From: Falsiroseomonas bella
Lineage (GTDB): Bacteria; Pseudomonadota; Alphaproteobacteria; Acetobacterales; Acetobacteraceae
Direction: 5' to 3'
Length of the DNA: 64,000 bases
Assembly: GCF_003173615.1 (NCBI RefSeq)
Contig: NZ_QGNA01000002.1
Span: 1-64,000, forward strand
Below, piece by piece: positions 1 to 8,695 of the stretch. How positions within the stretch are numbered: the first letter of the stretch is position 1; each line of letters begins with the position of its first letter. The notes under the pieces were generated by a model. That model searched no databases. It saw nothing but the letters and a program-made list of their open reading frames with translations, and had not been told where the DNA came from. Position numbers and translations under genes: made by a program.

Positions 1-1786
1 CGTCTTCGTTGAAGGTCAGGCCAGCGAGACCGCCGCCCACCAGCGCGAAGGTCAGCCCGTCGCCGTCCACATCGTCGGCGAGGCCGGCGACCGAGCCGTT
101 CAGGCTGCCATCCTCGGCCACCGTCCGCACGTCGTCCGAGACCGTCGGCGCAGCGTTGACGACCTCGATGGTGACGGTGGCGGTGTCCTGCTGGACGCCG
201 TCGCTGACGGTGTAGGTGAAGCTGTCGGTGCCGACGAAGCCGGGTGCGGGCGTGTAGGAGAAGCTGCCGTCGTCGAACACCGACAGCGTGCCGGAACCGG
301 CATAGTCGTAGCCGATCACCTGCAGCGGGTCGCCATCCGCATCGGTGTCGTTGACGAGCAGGCCGGGGGCATCGGCGCCGATCAGCTGGTTCGGACGCGC
401 GCTGAACGTATCGTCCACCGCGTCCGGCGCAGCGTTGACGACCTCGATGGTGACGGTGGCGGTGTCCTGCTGGACGCCGTCGCTGACGGTATAGGTGAAG
501 CTGTCGGTGCCGACGAAGCCGGGTGCGGGCGTGTAGGAGAAGCTGCCGTCGTCGAACACCGACAGCGTGCCGGAACCGGCATAGTCGTAGCCGATCACCT
601 GCAGCGGGTCGCCATCCGCATCGGTGTCGTTGACGAGCAGGCCGGGGGCATCGGCGCCGATCAGCTGGTTCGGACGCGCGCTGAACGTATCGTCCACCGC
701 GTCCGGCGCAGCGTTGACGACCTCGATGGTGACGGTGGCGGTGTCCTGCTGGACGCCGTCGCTGACGGTGTAGGTGAAGCTGTCGGTGCCGACGAACCCG
801 GGCGCGGGCGTGTAGGAGAAGCGGCCGTCGTCGAACACCGACAGCGTGCCGGAACCGGCATAGTCGTAGCCGATCACCTGCAGCGGGTCGCCATCCGCAT
901 CGGTGTCGTTCACGAGCAGACCCGGGGCATCGGCGCCGATCAGCTGGTTCGGACGCGCGCTGAACGTATCGTCCACCGCGTCCGGCGCATCGTTGTCGCC
1001 GACGACCGTGACCGTCACCGTCGCCGTGTCGGTGCCGCCCTTCCCGTCGGAAACGGTGTAGGTGAAGGTCACATCTTCGGACTCGCCATCGTCGAGACCG
1101 TTGAAGGCGTTGCCTGCGTCGAACACCACCTGGCCGCCGACCAGGCTCACGCTGCCCTTCGCAGGCTGCGTGACGGCGGTGATAGTCAGGCTGTCGGTGT
1201 CCGCGTCGCTGTCGTTGTCGAGCAGCGTCGAAAGCGTGGTGGTCCCGTCCTCGGCCGCCGTGACGCTGTCGTTCCCGGCCTCCGGCGCGGTGTTGTCGCT
1301 TTCCACCACAGGCGCCGTGCCGGTCGCCCTCACGGTCCCGAAGCGTGGCCCGCTGCCGGCGCCGACACTGCCGACCACCGCGCCGAACTGCGCGCTACTG
1401 AACAGGTCGAGCGTCAGATCGGTGGTGGCGTGCTCGAGCGTGAAGGTCACGCTGCGGATGTCGTCGGCGCCCGCCGCGGAGGCGGTGCCGAAGACGATGC
1501 CCATGTCGAAGGCCGGCGCCGCGCCCAGCATGTGGACGCCGCCGCCGAGGTTGCTCACGGCGTTCGCACTCTGCTGCACTGTGCCGACCGCGCTGGTGGC
1601 GCCGGTCACGCTCAACCCGCCGAGCAGGCTTTCATCCGCGACCTGGAAGAACAGGCCCCGCAGGTCACCGACAAGGACGGAAGGGTTCAGTGACGCGGTG
1701 ACCTGAAGCTTTCCGGCATCGGTCTGAACAACGGTGATCCGGACGCCCGGGCCACCCGCGAGGGAGAAGCTCATGGTCGGCTGCAT
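1..1786 (-). CDS. Large cadherin/VCBS-like repeat surface protein (3' end outside window)
   Basis: The frame is open from the ATG at 1786 to the left edge, so at least 595 residues are present and the C-terminus is missing. A GAGGAAG ribosome site lies just upstream of the ATG. Residues 1 to about 165 form a unique N-terminal domain with no obvious signal peptide. A cadherin-like repeat follows (EDGTTTLSTLLDND, then FTYTVSDGKGG), then three nearly identical 93-residue repeats containing NDTDADGDPL and DSFTYTVSDG, then the start of another repeat (VAEDGSLNGSVAGL). Proteins of this design are usually giant, calcium-binding, type I-secreted adhesins; that role is inferred because the C-terminal secretion signal is outside the window. 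The PEP-CTERM gene lies upstream on the same strand. Confidence 0.85.
   Translation of the reverse strand, partial: MQPTMSFSLAGGPGVRITVVQTDAGKLQVTASLNPSVLVGDLRGLFFQVADESLLGGLSVTGATSAVGTVQQSANAVSNLGGGVHMLGAAPAFDMGIVFGTASAAGADDIRSVTFTLEHATTDLTLDLFSSAQFGAVVGSVGAGSGPRFGTVRATGTAPVVESDNTAPEAGNDSVTAAEDGTTTLSTLLDNDSDADTDSLTITAVTQPAKGSVSLVGGQVVFDAGNAFNGLDDGESEDVTFTYTVSDGKGGTDTATVTVTVVGDNDAPDAVDDTFSARPNQLIGADAPGLLVNDTDADGDPLQVIGYDYAGSGTLSVFDDGRFSYTPAPGFVGTDSFTYTVSDGVQQDTATVTIEVVNAAPDAVDDTFSARPNQLIGADAPGLLVNDTDADGDPLQVIGYDYAGSGTLSVFDDGSFSYTPAPGFVGTDSFTYTVSDGVQQDTATVTIEVVNAAPDAVDDTFSARPNQLIGADAPGLLVNDTDADGDPLQVIGYDYAGSGTLSVFDDGSFSYTPAPGFVGTDSFTYTVSDGVQQDTATVTIEVVNAAPTVSDDVRTVAEDGSLNGSVAGLADDVDGDGLTFALVGGGLAGLTFNED
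151..987 (-). repeat. Three tandem 279-bp coding repeats
   Basis: Copies at 151-429, 430-708 and 709-987 are 279 bp each, i.e. 93 codons in frame with the adhesin. They differ at only a few positions; for example one copy encodes GRFSYTP where the others encode GSFSYTP. Such DNA-level identity, beyond what protein similarity requires, suggests recent duplication or ongoing gene conversion. Confidence 0.95.
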
Positions 1787-1836
1787 GATGGCTTCCTCAG
1801 CGTTTCAGTGCGATTTGGCAATATAAGAGAACGCAG

Positions 1837-1859
1837 AAAACCCCGCTGGAACCCAGGGC
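1837..1859 (-). terminator. Weak terminator-like hairpin between PEP-CTERM gene and adhesin
   Basis: On the minus strand CCCTGG, loop GTT, then CCA-GC-GGG with a two-base bulge is followed by TTTT. It would partly separate the PEP-CTERM gene from the downstream adhesin. The stem is short and bulged, so this is tentative. Confidence 0.3.
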
Positions 1860-1863
1860 CAGG

Positions 1864-2541
1864 TCAGCCTTGCGGGGAGTGCCTGCGGATGACGATCAGT
1901 CCGGCCAAGCCAACGGCGAGGAGGCCGAAGGCGGCGGGCGCGGGGATGGTGACTTCGGTGACCGTGACGGTCAGCGAGGTCACCCGCTCGGAGAACGCCC
2001 AGTAATAGACGTCGCCGCTCGCCGCATCCGCGAGCGAGAAGCCGAAGGTCAGCGCGGCACTGGCCGGGGCGGGCGGGAAGACAAGGTTCTGCAGCAGGTC
2101 CGCGTCGGCGGTGAGATCGTCGGTGCTGCTCTGGATCAGGGCATTCGCCAGCAGCAGGTCGCCACCGGCCTCGATGGTGCTCTGGGCGTCCACCGACGAC
2201 GGAGTGACCCCGTCGAGCATCTGGATGGCGTAGAGACCGAAGGCCGAGGTCGCCCCCGTGCTGCTGTAGACGTAGACCGAGGAACCCAGCGTGACCGACA
2301 CCTGCAGGGTCGAGAAGGTCGCGATGGAACTCGTCGTGCCCGGAAAGACCTGCGCCGGATCCAGCGTGAAGCGCTGCTCGATCGACATGGAGACGCCGAG
2401 AAGGCTTGGGTCGCTGCTCGTTGTCACGGCTCCGGTCGCAACGACCGTAATGATGGTTGCCGCCTGCGCAGAGGGCGCAGGCAGCGCACCGCACGCGACG
2501 AAGACCGCGACCACCAACCCGAGGATACGACGCACAACCAT
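1864..2541 (-). CDS. PEP-CTERM-type secreted protein
   Basis: The protein has 225 residues. Residues 1-27 form a signal peptide (VVRRILGLVVAVFVACGAL, cleavage near AQA-AT). The middle is Ser/Thr/Ala-rich with no recognised domain. The C-terminus has the tripartite sorting layout: IPAPAAF, a hydrophobic stretch (GLLAVGLAGLIVI), then RR. The motif is PAP rather than PEP, a common variant in this class. Such proteins are normally processed by an exosortase and retained at or beyond the outer membrane; no exosortase is in the window. The adhesin begins 77 nt downstream on the same strand. Function unknown. Confidence 0.8.
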   Translation of the reverse strand: MVVRRILGLVVAVFVACGALPAPSAQAATIITVVATGAVTTSSDPSLLGVSMSIEQRFTLDPAQVFPGTTSSIATFSTLQVSVTLGSSVYVYSSTGATSAFGLYAIQMLDGVTPSSVDAQSTIEAGGDLLLANALIQSSTDDLTADADLLQNLVFPPAPASAALTFGFSLADAASGDVYYWAFSERVTSLTVTVTEVTIPAPAAFGLLAVGLAGLIVIRRHSPQG

Positions 2542-2877
2542 TTCGGGTCCCCCACAACCGTGCAGCGAAATTCCAACGGCCTCACGAAACCGGAACGCCG
2601 ATCAAAGGCTAAAGCAAAGGTTGTGCCGTCGGCAAAGGGGATTGATTCAGCAGGCCTTTTCGCCGTCCGTTCCCGTCAGCACCGCCGACCTGTCAAGTTT
2701 TCCGACAGATCAGCGCCGAAACACTGTTGTGTTGCAACTAGAGGTTGCGGATTCCGGACCTAAACGAAGCGATCGTGCGGCCAATGAGACCCGGCACAGC
2801 CTCGGGGACGCGCGCGCGACGGGCCGCCGAGACGATGTTGCGCCGCGGGACTCGTTGCTGCGCGGGCCGTTACGGCC
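2542..2877 (-). promoter_or_regulatory. 336-bp upstream region of the PEP-CTERM gene
   Basis: No gene is seen here. It lies between the dut stop and the PEP-CTERM start and is less GC-rich than its surroundings. On the minus strand a perfect TTGACA occurs at 2696-2691 but no convincing -10 box follows at 16-18 nt. An inverted repeat, AACAC and GTGTT with a 4-nt spacer, lies at 2720-2733 and could be an operator. The region probably holds the promoter of the secreted-protein gene; the exact site is unclear. Confidence 0.35.
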
Positions 2878-3324
2878 TCAGCCCGTTCCGGTGCTTCCGA
2901 AGCCGCCCTCGCCGCGGCGGGTGTAAGGCAGGCTTTCCACCTCCCGCCAGCCGGCCCTCGTCACCGGGGCGACCACCGCCTGCGCGATCCGCATCCCGCG
3001 TTCGACCGTGAAGGCCTCGCGCCCGGCATTCATCACGATCACCTGCAATTCGCCCCGGTAATCCTCGTCCACCGTGCCGGGGGTGTTGGGCAGGGTGATG
3101 CCATGCTTCAGCGCCAGCCCGGATCGCGGCCGCACCTGCAGCTCATGGCCCGCCGGCAGCGCGATGCAGAGGCCGGTCGGCACCAGGGCGCGCTCGCCCG
3201 GGCCGATGGTCAGCGGCGCGGTGACGGCCGCGACAAGGTCCATCCCCGCCGCGCCCTCCGTCGCATAGGAGGGCAGGGGCAGGCCTTCGGCATGCGGCAG
3301 GCGGGTAACCAGGATCTCCAGCAT
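2878..3324 (-). CDS. dut: dUTP diphosphatase
   Basis: Hydrolyses dUTP to dUMP and pyrophosphate, keeping uracil out of DNA and supplying dTMP synthesis. The 148-residue length is typical of the homotrimeric enzyme and all five motifs are present: AAGMDL (25-30), [10 protein letters not shown] (66-75), [14 protein letters not shown] (80-93, catalytic Asp86), RIAQ, and the C-terminal P-loop-like [10 protein letters not shown] (137-146). The start overlaps the coaBC stop by one base (TGATG), so the two are probably translationally coupled. A coaBC-dut pair is a common bacterial arrangement. Confidence 0.97.
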   Translation of the reverse strand: MLEILVTRLPHAEGLPLPSYATEGAAGMDLVAAVTAPLTIGPGERALVPTGLCIALPAGHELQVRPRSGLALKHGITLPNTPGTVDEDYRGELQVIVMNAGREAFTVERGMRIAQAVVAPVTRAGWREVESLPYTRRGEGGFGSTGTG

Positions 3325-4511
3325 CAGGCAAGCGCCTCCGCGATTCGCGCCGCGAGGCGCCGTGCGACCTCGTCCTTCGGCAGGCGAGGCCAGTCCTCGA
3401 CGCCCGCGGCGGTGACCAGGTGCACGGCGTTCTCCGCGCCGCCCATCACGTCGCCCGAGACGTCGTTCGCCACGATCCAGTCGCAGCCCTTGCGCAGCCG
3501 CTTGGCCGTCGCGTGCGCCACCACCTTCTCGGTCTCGGCGGCGAATCCGACCACCAGGCGGGGCCGCCGATCGGGGTGTGCGGCGACGGTCGCCAGGATG
3601 TCCGGGTTGAGCGCCAGTCGGATCTCGGGCGGTGCCGCGCCGGGCTCCTTCTTGATCTTCTGGGTGGGTGCCGCCTCGGGCCGGAAATCCGCGACGGCGG
3701 CGTTGAAGATGGCGGCGTCGGCGGGCAGGGCGGCCTCCACGGCGGCGAGCATGTCGCGTGCGCTCTCGATGCGGCGGAGCGCGACCCCTGCGGGGGCGGG
3801 CAGGGCGACCGGCCCGCTGACCAGCGTCACCCGCGCGCCGAGTGCGGCCAGCGCCGCCGCGATGGCGTAGCCCTGCCGGCCGGAGGAACGGTTGGCGATG
3901 TAGCGCACCGGGTCGATGGGTTCATGGGTGGGTCCGGCGGTGACGATCACATGCTTGCCCGCCAGAGGCCCGGCGGCGAGGTGCCGGGCGACGGCGTCGA
4001 GGATCGTGGCGGGCTCCGCCAGCCGCCCGACCCCGCTTTCCGGCTCCGCCATCGGTCCTTCCTCGGGCCCCACGAAGCCGACCCCGCGCGCGGCCAGCGC
4101 CGCGACATTCGCCACCGTCGCCGCATGCGCCCACATGGCGGGGTTCATCGCCGGCGCCGCGAGGATCGGCGCGCGCGTGGCGAGCAGCACGGTGGTGGCC
4201 AGGTCGTCCGCGATGCCGCCCGCCATCCGCGCCAGCAGGTTGGCGCTGGCCGGCGCCAGGACCACCAGGTCGGGCCAGCGGGCGAGCCGGATATGGCCGA
4301 TCTCGGCCTCGGCAGCCCAGAGGTCGTCATGCACCCGCGCCCCGGCGATGGCGGCCAGCGCCTCCTTCGTGACGAAGCGGGCGCCGCCGGCGGTCAGGAT
4401 CGGCCAGACCTCGGCCCCCGCCTTGCGGGCGAGCCGGATCAGCTCGAGCGCCTTGTAAGCGGCGACGCTGCCCGAGACGACGAGGAGGAGCTTGCAGCCT
4501 TGCAGGGTCAT
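3324..4511 (-). CDS. coaBC: Bifunctional phosphopantothenoylcysteine decarboxylase / phosphopantothenate-cysteine ligase
   Basis: Carries out two consecutive steps of coenzyme A synthesis: joining cysteine to 4'-phosphopantothenate (CTP-dependent) and FMN-dependent decarboxylation. The 395 residues match the usual fused length. The CoaC flavoprotein half (about 1-180) has [17 protein letters not shown] at 72-74 (catalytic His), PAMN at 120-123 and the substrate clamp ESGVGR. The CoaB half (about 186-395) has [29 protein letters not shown] and the KIKKE lysine motif. It is upstream of dut with a 1-nt overlap. Confidence 0.97.
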   Translation of the reverse strand: MTLQGCKLLLVVSGSVAAYKALELIRLARKAGAEVWPILTAGGARFVTKEALAAIAGARVHDDLWAAEAEIGHIRLARWPDLVVLAPASANLLARMAGGIADDLATTVLLATRAPILAAPAMNPAMWAHAATVANVAALAARGVGFVGPEEGPMAEPESGVGRLAEPATILDAVARHLAAGPLAGKHVIVTAGPTHEPIDPVRYIANRSSGRQGYAIAAALAALGARVTLVSGPVALPAPAGVALRRIESARDMLAAVEAALPADAAIFNAAVADFRPEAAPTQKIKKEPGAAPPEIRLALNPDILATVAAHPDRRPRLVVGFAAETEKVVAHATAKRLRKGCDWIVANDVSGDVMGGAENAVHLVTAAGVEDWPRLPKDEVARRLAARIAEALA

Positions 4512-4639
4512 CGGCGCGCGACCCTAGCCGCTCGGCGCCAGGGCGGCGAGGGGAGGCATTCATAAGGCGGTCTGCATGATTCGGATCAAGGCGAGGGCGC
4601 GTCAGCGCCAGCAGGCTGCGCGGCGAGGAACATGCCCCG

Positions 4640-5401
4640 ATGCGCCGACACCTGTTTCGCCTGCTTCTGGCCCTGCCGCTCGCCGGCTGCGTCATCCCGA
4701 CCGATCCGGTTCGCCTCGCCGCCCGGGGGCCGAGCACGAATGCACAGGTGACCGCCGCCGGCCGCACGCTGGCGGAGGGCGAGCGGATCGTGCTGGTGAT
4801 CCGGGAGACGCAACTCGACCCTGACCGCCTGCATCGCTGCATCGCCGACGGCATGCGCGCACGCCTGCCCGCGTCCGGACCAACGGTGGTCGCGCTGGAC
4901 CCGGCGGGCGCGGCGCGGCTCTCCGCCGCGGTCCCGGCCGACCTGACCGCCGCCCTGCCCGAGGAACTGGCCCGCTTCGGGGTGGAGTGGGCCGTCGTCG
5001 TCCGTGACGGCAGCACGCGCGTCGCGACGCCGGAAAGCGGTCTCGACGGGTATGGCGGCGGCGGGGGCGGCGTGATCGGCGGCTATGTCGGCGAGCGCGT
5101 GGACTATGCGCTGTCGCTGGAGGCGACGATCCTGGACCTCCGCGAACGACGCCGGCTCGGCCGGGCGACCGCCTGGTATGCGGCACGGGGTGGCGGCGGC
5201 ATCGCGGCCGGCATCGCCGGAGGTGGCGGCGGCGACGTCGCCATCGCCGTGCCCTTCGTGCTGCCGATCATCCGCGTGCCCGCGGGAACCAGCGCCCTGG
5301 CGATCTGCAACGCCTTCGGCCGCACCATCGGCGACGCGCTGGTGAGCGCCACCGCGCAGCCCGCCGCGACCGAGGCCGGGCGCGACGCCCCGCCCTCCTG
5401 A
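4640..5401 (+). CDS. Putative lipoprotein, glycine-rich C-terminal half
   Basis: A 253-residue protein with a lipoprotein signal: MRRHLFRLLLALPLAGC, lipobox LAGC with Cys17. Asp is absent at the second mature position, so outer-membrane targeting is possible. The centre has a glycine run (GYGGGGGGVIGGYVGERVDY) and a second glycine-rich hydrophobic stretch near residues 185-205, both possibly membrane-associated. I recognise no family. It is divergent from coaBC and convergent with ubiE, whose stop is 13 nt away. Confidence 0.75.
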   Translation: MRRHLFRLLLALPLAGCVIPTDPVRLAARGPSTNAQVTAAGRTLAEGERIVLVIRETQLDPDRLHRCIADGMRARLPASGPTVVALDPAGAARLSAAVPADLTAALPEELARFGVEWAVVVRDGSTRVATPESGLDGYGGGGGGVIGGYVGERVDYALSLEATILDLRERRRLGRATAWYAARGGGGIAAGIAGGGGGDVAIAVPFVLPIIRVPAGTSALAICNAFGRTIGDALVSATAQPAATEAGRDAPPS

Positions 5402-5413
5402 TCCTCGGCGCGC

Positions 5414-6151
5414 CTAAAGCCGCCAGCCCGTGTGGATCGCGACGATGCCGCCCGACAGGTTGCGATACGCCACGCGCTCCAGCCCCGCGCGCTCCATCAT
5501 CCCCGCCAGCGTCACCTGGTCCGGGAACTTCGCGATGCTCTCGGCGAGGTATTCGTAGCTCGCCCGGTCCTTCGCCACGCGGGCGCCGATCTCCGGCAGT
5601 ACCCGGAAGTTCCAGGTCTCGTAAATCTTCTCCAGCGCCGCGACCTCGAGCTTCGAGAATTCCAGGCAGTGAAAGCGCCCGCCGGGGCGCAGCACGCGCC
5701 GCGCCTCCCGCAGCACCGCATCCTTGTCGGTGCAGTTGCGCAGTCCGAAGGCGATCGAGGCCTTCTCCACGCTGCGGTCGGGCAGCGGGATGCGCTCGGC
5801 GTCCACCACGGCGAAGCTGATGCGGTCCACGATGCCGCGGTCCAGCGCCCGTCGGCGACCGACCTCCAGCATCTCGGCATTCACGTCGGTCAGGATCACA
5901 TGGCCTGCGCCGCGCTCCAGCGCGCCGAAGGCGATGTCGCCCGTGCCGCCCGCCAGGTCGAGCAGCGTCTCCCGCGGGGAGGCGGCGATCGCATTGACGA
6001 AGATGCGCTTCCAGATCCGGTGGATGCCGAGCGACATCAGGTCGTTCATCAGGTCGTAGCGCGGCGCCACGCTGTCGAAGACCTGGCGCACCAGGGAGGC
6101 CTTCTGGCCGCGCGGCACCTCGCGGAAGCCGAAATCGGTGGTCTCGTTCAT
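5414..6151 (-). CDS. ubiE: Demethylmenaquinone/2-methoxy-6-polyprenyl-1,4-benzoquinol C-methyltransferase
   Basis: SAM-dependent C-methyltransferase of ubiquinone (and menaquinone) synthesis. The 245 residues starting [20 protein letters not shown] match UbiE. The signature at the N-terminus is [25 protein letters not shown] motif I is [12 protein letters not shown], and the C-terminal part contains the family motif [21 protein letters not shown]. The frame stays open far upstream, but the MNETT start is supported by family alignment and by the divergent mutM gene starting 57 bp away. Confidence 0.95.
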   Translation of the reverse strand: MNETTDFGFREVPRGQKASLVRQVFDSVAPRYDLMNDLMSLGIHRIWKRIFVNAIAASPRETLLDLAGGTGDIAFGALERGAGHVILTDVNAEMLEVGRRRALDRGIVDRISFAVVDAERIPLPDRSVEKASIAFGLRNCTDKDAVLREARRVLRPGGRFHCLEFSKLEVAALEKIYETWNFRVLPEIGARVAKDRASYEYLAESIAKFPDQVTLAGMMERAGLERVAYRNLSGGIVAIHTGWRL

Positions 6152-6208
6152 CGGCGGCAACTTGGCGGAAGCCGCGCGGCCGGGCAAGGAAGCGGGGAGG
6201 GGGATCGC

Positions 6209-7108
6209 ATGCCCGAACTGCCGGAGGTCGAGACGGTGATGCGCGGCCTGAGCGCCGTGCTGGACGGGCGGCGCATCGTCCATGCCGCCACGACGAGGCC
6301 CGATATGCGCTGGCCCTTCCCGCCGCGCCTTGCGGAGCGGCTGACAGGCGCGCGAGTCACCGGGCTCGGGCGTCGCGGGAAATACATCCTCGTCCGGCTC
6401 GACACCGCGGAGAGCCTGCTGATCCATCTCGGCATGTCCGGGCGGCTGGTGGCGCGCCCGAAGGAGGGCCCGCGCGTGCCCTGGATGGGGCCGACCGGCC
6501 GCTTCTCCGATGCGCGTGGCCATAACGGGCCGCCGGAAGCGCATGAGCACCTGGTGATGGAGACCGAGGACGGCACGCGGATCGGCTTCGTCGATCCGCG
6601 CCGCTTCGGCTGCGCGGACCTGATGCCCACGGCGGATGAGGGCGCGCACAAGCTGCTGCGCGACCTGGGGCCCGAGCCGCTGGAGGACGCCTTCACGCCC
6701 GCGGTGCTGTCGGCCGCGCTGGAGGACCGGCACACGCCGATGAAGGCGGCGCTGCTCGACCAGAAGGTCGTCGCGGGGCTCGGCAACATCTATGTGGCGG
6801 AGGCGCTGTTCCGCGCCGGCATATCCCCCCGCCGCTCGGCGCATACCGTGCCGGGCGCCCGCGCCGCGCGGCTGGTGCCGGCGATCAAGGCGGTGCTGAT
6901 CGAGGCGATCGGCGCCGGTGGGTCCTCGCTGCGCGACTATGTCCGCGCGGATGGCGAGCTCGGCCGCTTCCAGGACCGCTTCGCCGTCTATGACCGGGAG
7001 GGCCAGCCCTGCCCCTCCTGCCCGGGGCCGGCGGGCGGCTGCGCGGGCGTGCAACGGATCGTCCAGGCCGGCCGGTCAACATTCTTGTGCGTCCGCGCCC
7101 AGCGTTGA
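6209..7108 (+). CDS. mutM: Formamidopyrimidine-DNA glycosylase (Fpg)
   Basis: Excises 8-oxoguanine and other oxidised purines and nicks the abasic site. The start is fixed by the invariant [10 protein letters not shown] (Pro2 is the nucleophile, Glu3 is catalytic); Lys58 lies in GRRGKYILV. The helix-two-turn-helix has [17 protein letters not shown]. At 299 residues it is somewhat longer than most, partly from an insert at about 88-108. The C-terminal zinc finger is atypical: Cys268, Cys271, an extra Cys278 and Cys294, but the usual last cysteine is Ala297 (FLCVRAQR). It is divergent from ubiE. Confidence 0.95.
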   Translation: MPELPEVETVMRGLSAVLDGRRIVHAATTRPDMRWPFPPRLAERLTGARVTGLGRRGKYILVRLDTAESLLIHLGMSGRLVARPKEGPRVPWMGPTGRFSDARGHNGPPEAHEHLVMETEDGTRIGFVDPRRFGCADLMPTADEGAHKLLRDLGPEPLEDAFTPAVLSAALEDRHTPMKAALLDQKVVAGLGNIYVAEALFRAGISPRRSAHTVPGARAARLVPAIKAVLIEAIGAGGSSLRDYVRADGELGRFQDRFAVYDREGQPCPSCPGPAGGCAGVQRIVQAGRSTFLCVRAQR

Positions 7109-7178
7109 GCCCCAAAGTTGAGCCGGGCCGCGAAGCGCGCTACCCGTGCCCGCCCAAGCTGCGGGACGAGGACGCGCC

Positions 7179-7955
7179 ATGGCCCATGAGATGATCCTGG
7201 TGGAGACGCGCGGGCGCGTCGGGCTGATCACGTTGAACCGCCCGAAGGCGCTGAACGCGCTCTGCGACCAGCTGATGGAGGAGCTTGGCCAGGCGCTGCG
7301 CGCCTTCGACGCGGACCCGGCGATCGGCTGCATCGTGCTGACCGGCAGCGAGAAGGCCTTCGCGGCCGGCGCCGACATCAAGGAGATGAAGGACCGCACC
7401 TATCCGGCGGTGTATTTCGACGACTTCATCGGCAAGCGCTGGGAGACGGTGCTGACTGTGCAGAAGCCGGTGATCGCGGCGGTCGCGGGCTTCGCGCTCG
7501 GCGGCGGCTGCGAGCTTGCCATGATGTGCGACATGATCATCGCCGCCGAAAACGCGAAATTCGGGCAGCCGGAAATCAACCTGGGTATCATGCCCGGCGC
7601 CGGCGGCACGCAGCGGCTGACGCGCGCGGTCGGGAAGTCCAAGGCGATGGACATGATCCTGACCGGTCGCATGATGGACGCGGCGGAGGCCGAGCGCTCG
7701 AACCTGGCGTGCCGCGTCGTGCCCGTCGCCGATCTGGTGACGGAGGCGGTGAAGATGGGCGAGAAGATCGCGTCCCTCTCGGGGCCGTCCGTCGCGATGG
7801 CGAAGGAGGCGGTCAACGCCGCCTACGAGATGACGCTGAAGGAGGGCGTGCGCTTCGAGCGCCGCCTGTTCCTCAGCCTGTTCTCCACCGAGGACCAGAA
7901 GGAAGGCATGGCGGCCTTCGCGGAAAAGCGGCCTGCGCAGTTCCGCCATCGCTGA
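7179..7955 (+). CDS. Enoyl-CoA hydratase/isomerase (crotonase) family protein
   Basis: Probable enoyl-CoA hydratase of fatty-acid beta-oxidation. The 258-residue protein starts [20 protein letters not shown] after a GGGACGAGGA ribosome site. The oxyanion-hole motif [11 protein letters not shown] and the helix [14 protein letters not shown] are present, with both catalytic glutamates (GGGCELAM and [19 protein letters not shown]), which points to a true hydratase rather than an isomerase. It stands alone between mutM and rpsT. The physiological substrate cannot be read from the sequence. Confidence 0.92.
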   Translation: MAHEMILVETRGRVGLITLNRPKALNALCDQLMEELGQALRAFDADPAIGCIVLTGSEKAFAAGADIKEMKDRTYPAVYFDDFIGKRWETVLTVQKPVIAAVAGFALGGGCELAMMCDMIIAAENAKFGQPEINLGIMPGAGGTQRLTRAVGKSKAMDMILTGRMMDAAEAERSNLACRVVPVADLVTEAVKMGEKIASLSGPSVAMAKEAVNAAYEMTLKEGVRFERRLFLSLFSTEDQKEGMAAFAEKRPAQFRHR

Positions 7956-7971
7956 CGCCGCAGGCGACGCA

Positions 7972-8001
7972 TTGACTCGCGTGACGGCTGCGGATTAGAA
8001 C
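7972..8001 (+). promoter_or_regulatory. Sigma-70-type promoter for rpsT
   Basis: A -35 box TTGACT (7972-7977) and a -10 box TAGAAC (7996-8001) are separated by 18 nt, or 17 nt if TTAGAA at 7995 is used. It lies about 70 bp before the rpsT start codon and just downstream of the crotonase stop. Confidence 0.6.
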
Positions 8002-8011
8002 CCGCGCCTTC

Positions 8012-8035
8012 GCCGGCGGGAGGACTCCCGCCGGC
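8012..8035 (+). other. GC-rich hairpin in the rpsT leader
   Basis: GCCGGCGGG and CCCGCCGGC form a perfect 9-bp stem that extends by A-T and G-C pairs towards a tiny GGA-containing loop. It lies within the first nucleotides after the predicted transcription start. It could protect the 5' end of the mRNA, take part in S20 autoregulation, or terminate read-through from the crotonase gene; no U-tract follows, so a leader role seems more likely. Confidence 0.5.
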
Positions 8036-8072
8036 TCCCCATCATTCCATCCATTGGTCAGACACGCGGCAC

Positions 8073-8351
8073 ATGGCGAACACGGACTCCGCGCGCAAGC
8101 GCATCCGGCAGATCGAGAAGCGGACGGCGCGCAACCGCGCGCGCAAGTCGCGGGTGCGCACCTTCCTGCGTAAGGTCGAGCAGGCGATTGCGACGGGCGA
8201 CCAGGGCGCCGCGCAGGACGCGTTCCGCGCCGCGCAGCCGGAACTGCATCGCGCGGCGACCAAGGGCGTGCTGCACGACAACACGGTGGCGCGGAAGCTC
8301 TCGCGCCTTTCTGCTCGTATCAAGGCCCTCGCGGCCCCCGGCCAGGCCTGA
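8073..8351 (+). CDS. rpsT: 30S ribosomal protein S20
   Basis: A 92-residue, Lys/Arg-rich all-helical protein that binds 16S rRNA early in small-subunit assembly. The diagnostic start [20 protein letters not shown], the following [16 protein letters not shown] and the C-terminal motif [16 protein letters not shown] match S20. It is followed by a strong hairpin and then dnaA; rpsT beside dnaA is a recurrent alphaproteobacterial arrangement. Confidence 0.97.
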   Translation: MANTDSARKRIRQIEKRTARNRARKSRVRTFLRKVEQAIATGDQGAAQDAFRAAQPELHRAATKGVLHDNTVARKLSRLSARIKALAAPGQA

Positions 8352-8360
8352 CGGCCGGCA

Positions 8361-8391
8361 GGGACCAGGGGCGCGTTCGCGCTCCGGTCCC
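8361..8391 (+). terminator. Strong hairpin after rpsT
   Basis: GGGACC pairs with GGTCCC, and after a bulged A the inner arm GGGGCGC pairs with GCGCTCC around loop GTTC. It starts 10 nt after the rpsT stop. Only GTTGTGGG follows, not a U-run, so it may act as a terminator without a clear U-tract or as a 3' stabiliser. Confidence 0.5.
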
Positions 8392-8695
8392 GTTGTGGGT
8401 GCGCGATGCGTCGCGCTAGGCTGCGGCGTGCGCTGCAGCCTTCGGCTGCGCATCATTACTTTTCCAAACTCGCGATTGCATTCAATCGAGCGCAGCTTTT
8501 TGCTGTGCTCTACTTTCGTGTGCGCATTCTTTTCGGGGCTCACTGAAAGTTATGATTTGCGGGTGCGGTCGGTGACGCGGTAGCTTGTTTGGAGAGCGGT
8601 GCGGTCAGGTGGGCGCATCGCTTTTCCGCGACGGGCTTTCCCGCCGTGGCGTCTCAGAGGGGCCGGCTTCGCAGGGGGGCCGGTGAGGGTGGCAG
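8392..8695 (+). promoter_or_regulatory. dnaA upstream region
   Basis: No gene is recognised in this 304-bp stretch. A small hairpin (GCAGCC, loop TTC, GGCTGC at 8435-8449) is followed by a relatively AT-rich tract (about 8451-8560) that probably contains the dnaA promoter. I found no TTATCCACA-like DnaA box, no GANTC cluster and no CtrA-like paired TTAA sites, so nothing marks it as an origin. Confidence 0.4.

Noticed and set aside
151-987. CRISPR-like regular repeats
   Set aside because: The 279-bp units are contiguous with no spacers and are an in-frame protein repeat.
5414-7054. 546-residue extension of ubiE
   Set aside because: The extension runs antisense through mutM and has no family similarity; UbiE starts at MNETT (6151).
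8352-8695. Chromosomal origin upstream of dnaA
   Set aside because: The stretch is somewhat AT-rich, but I found no DnaA boxes or GANTC/CtrA-type clusters.
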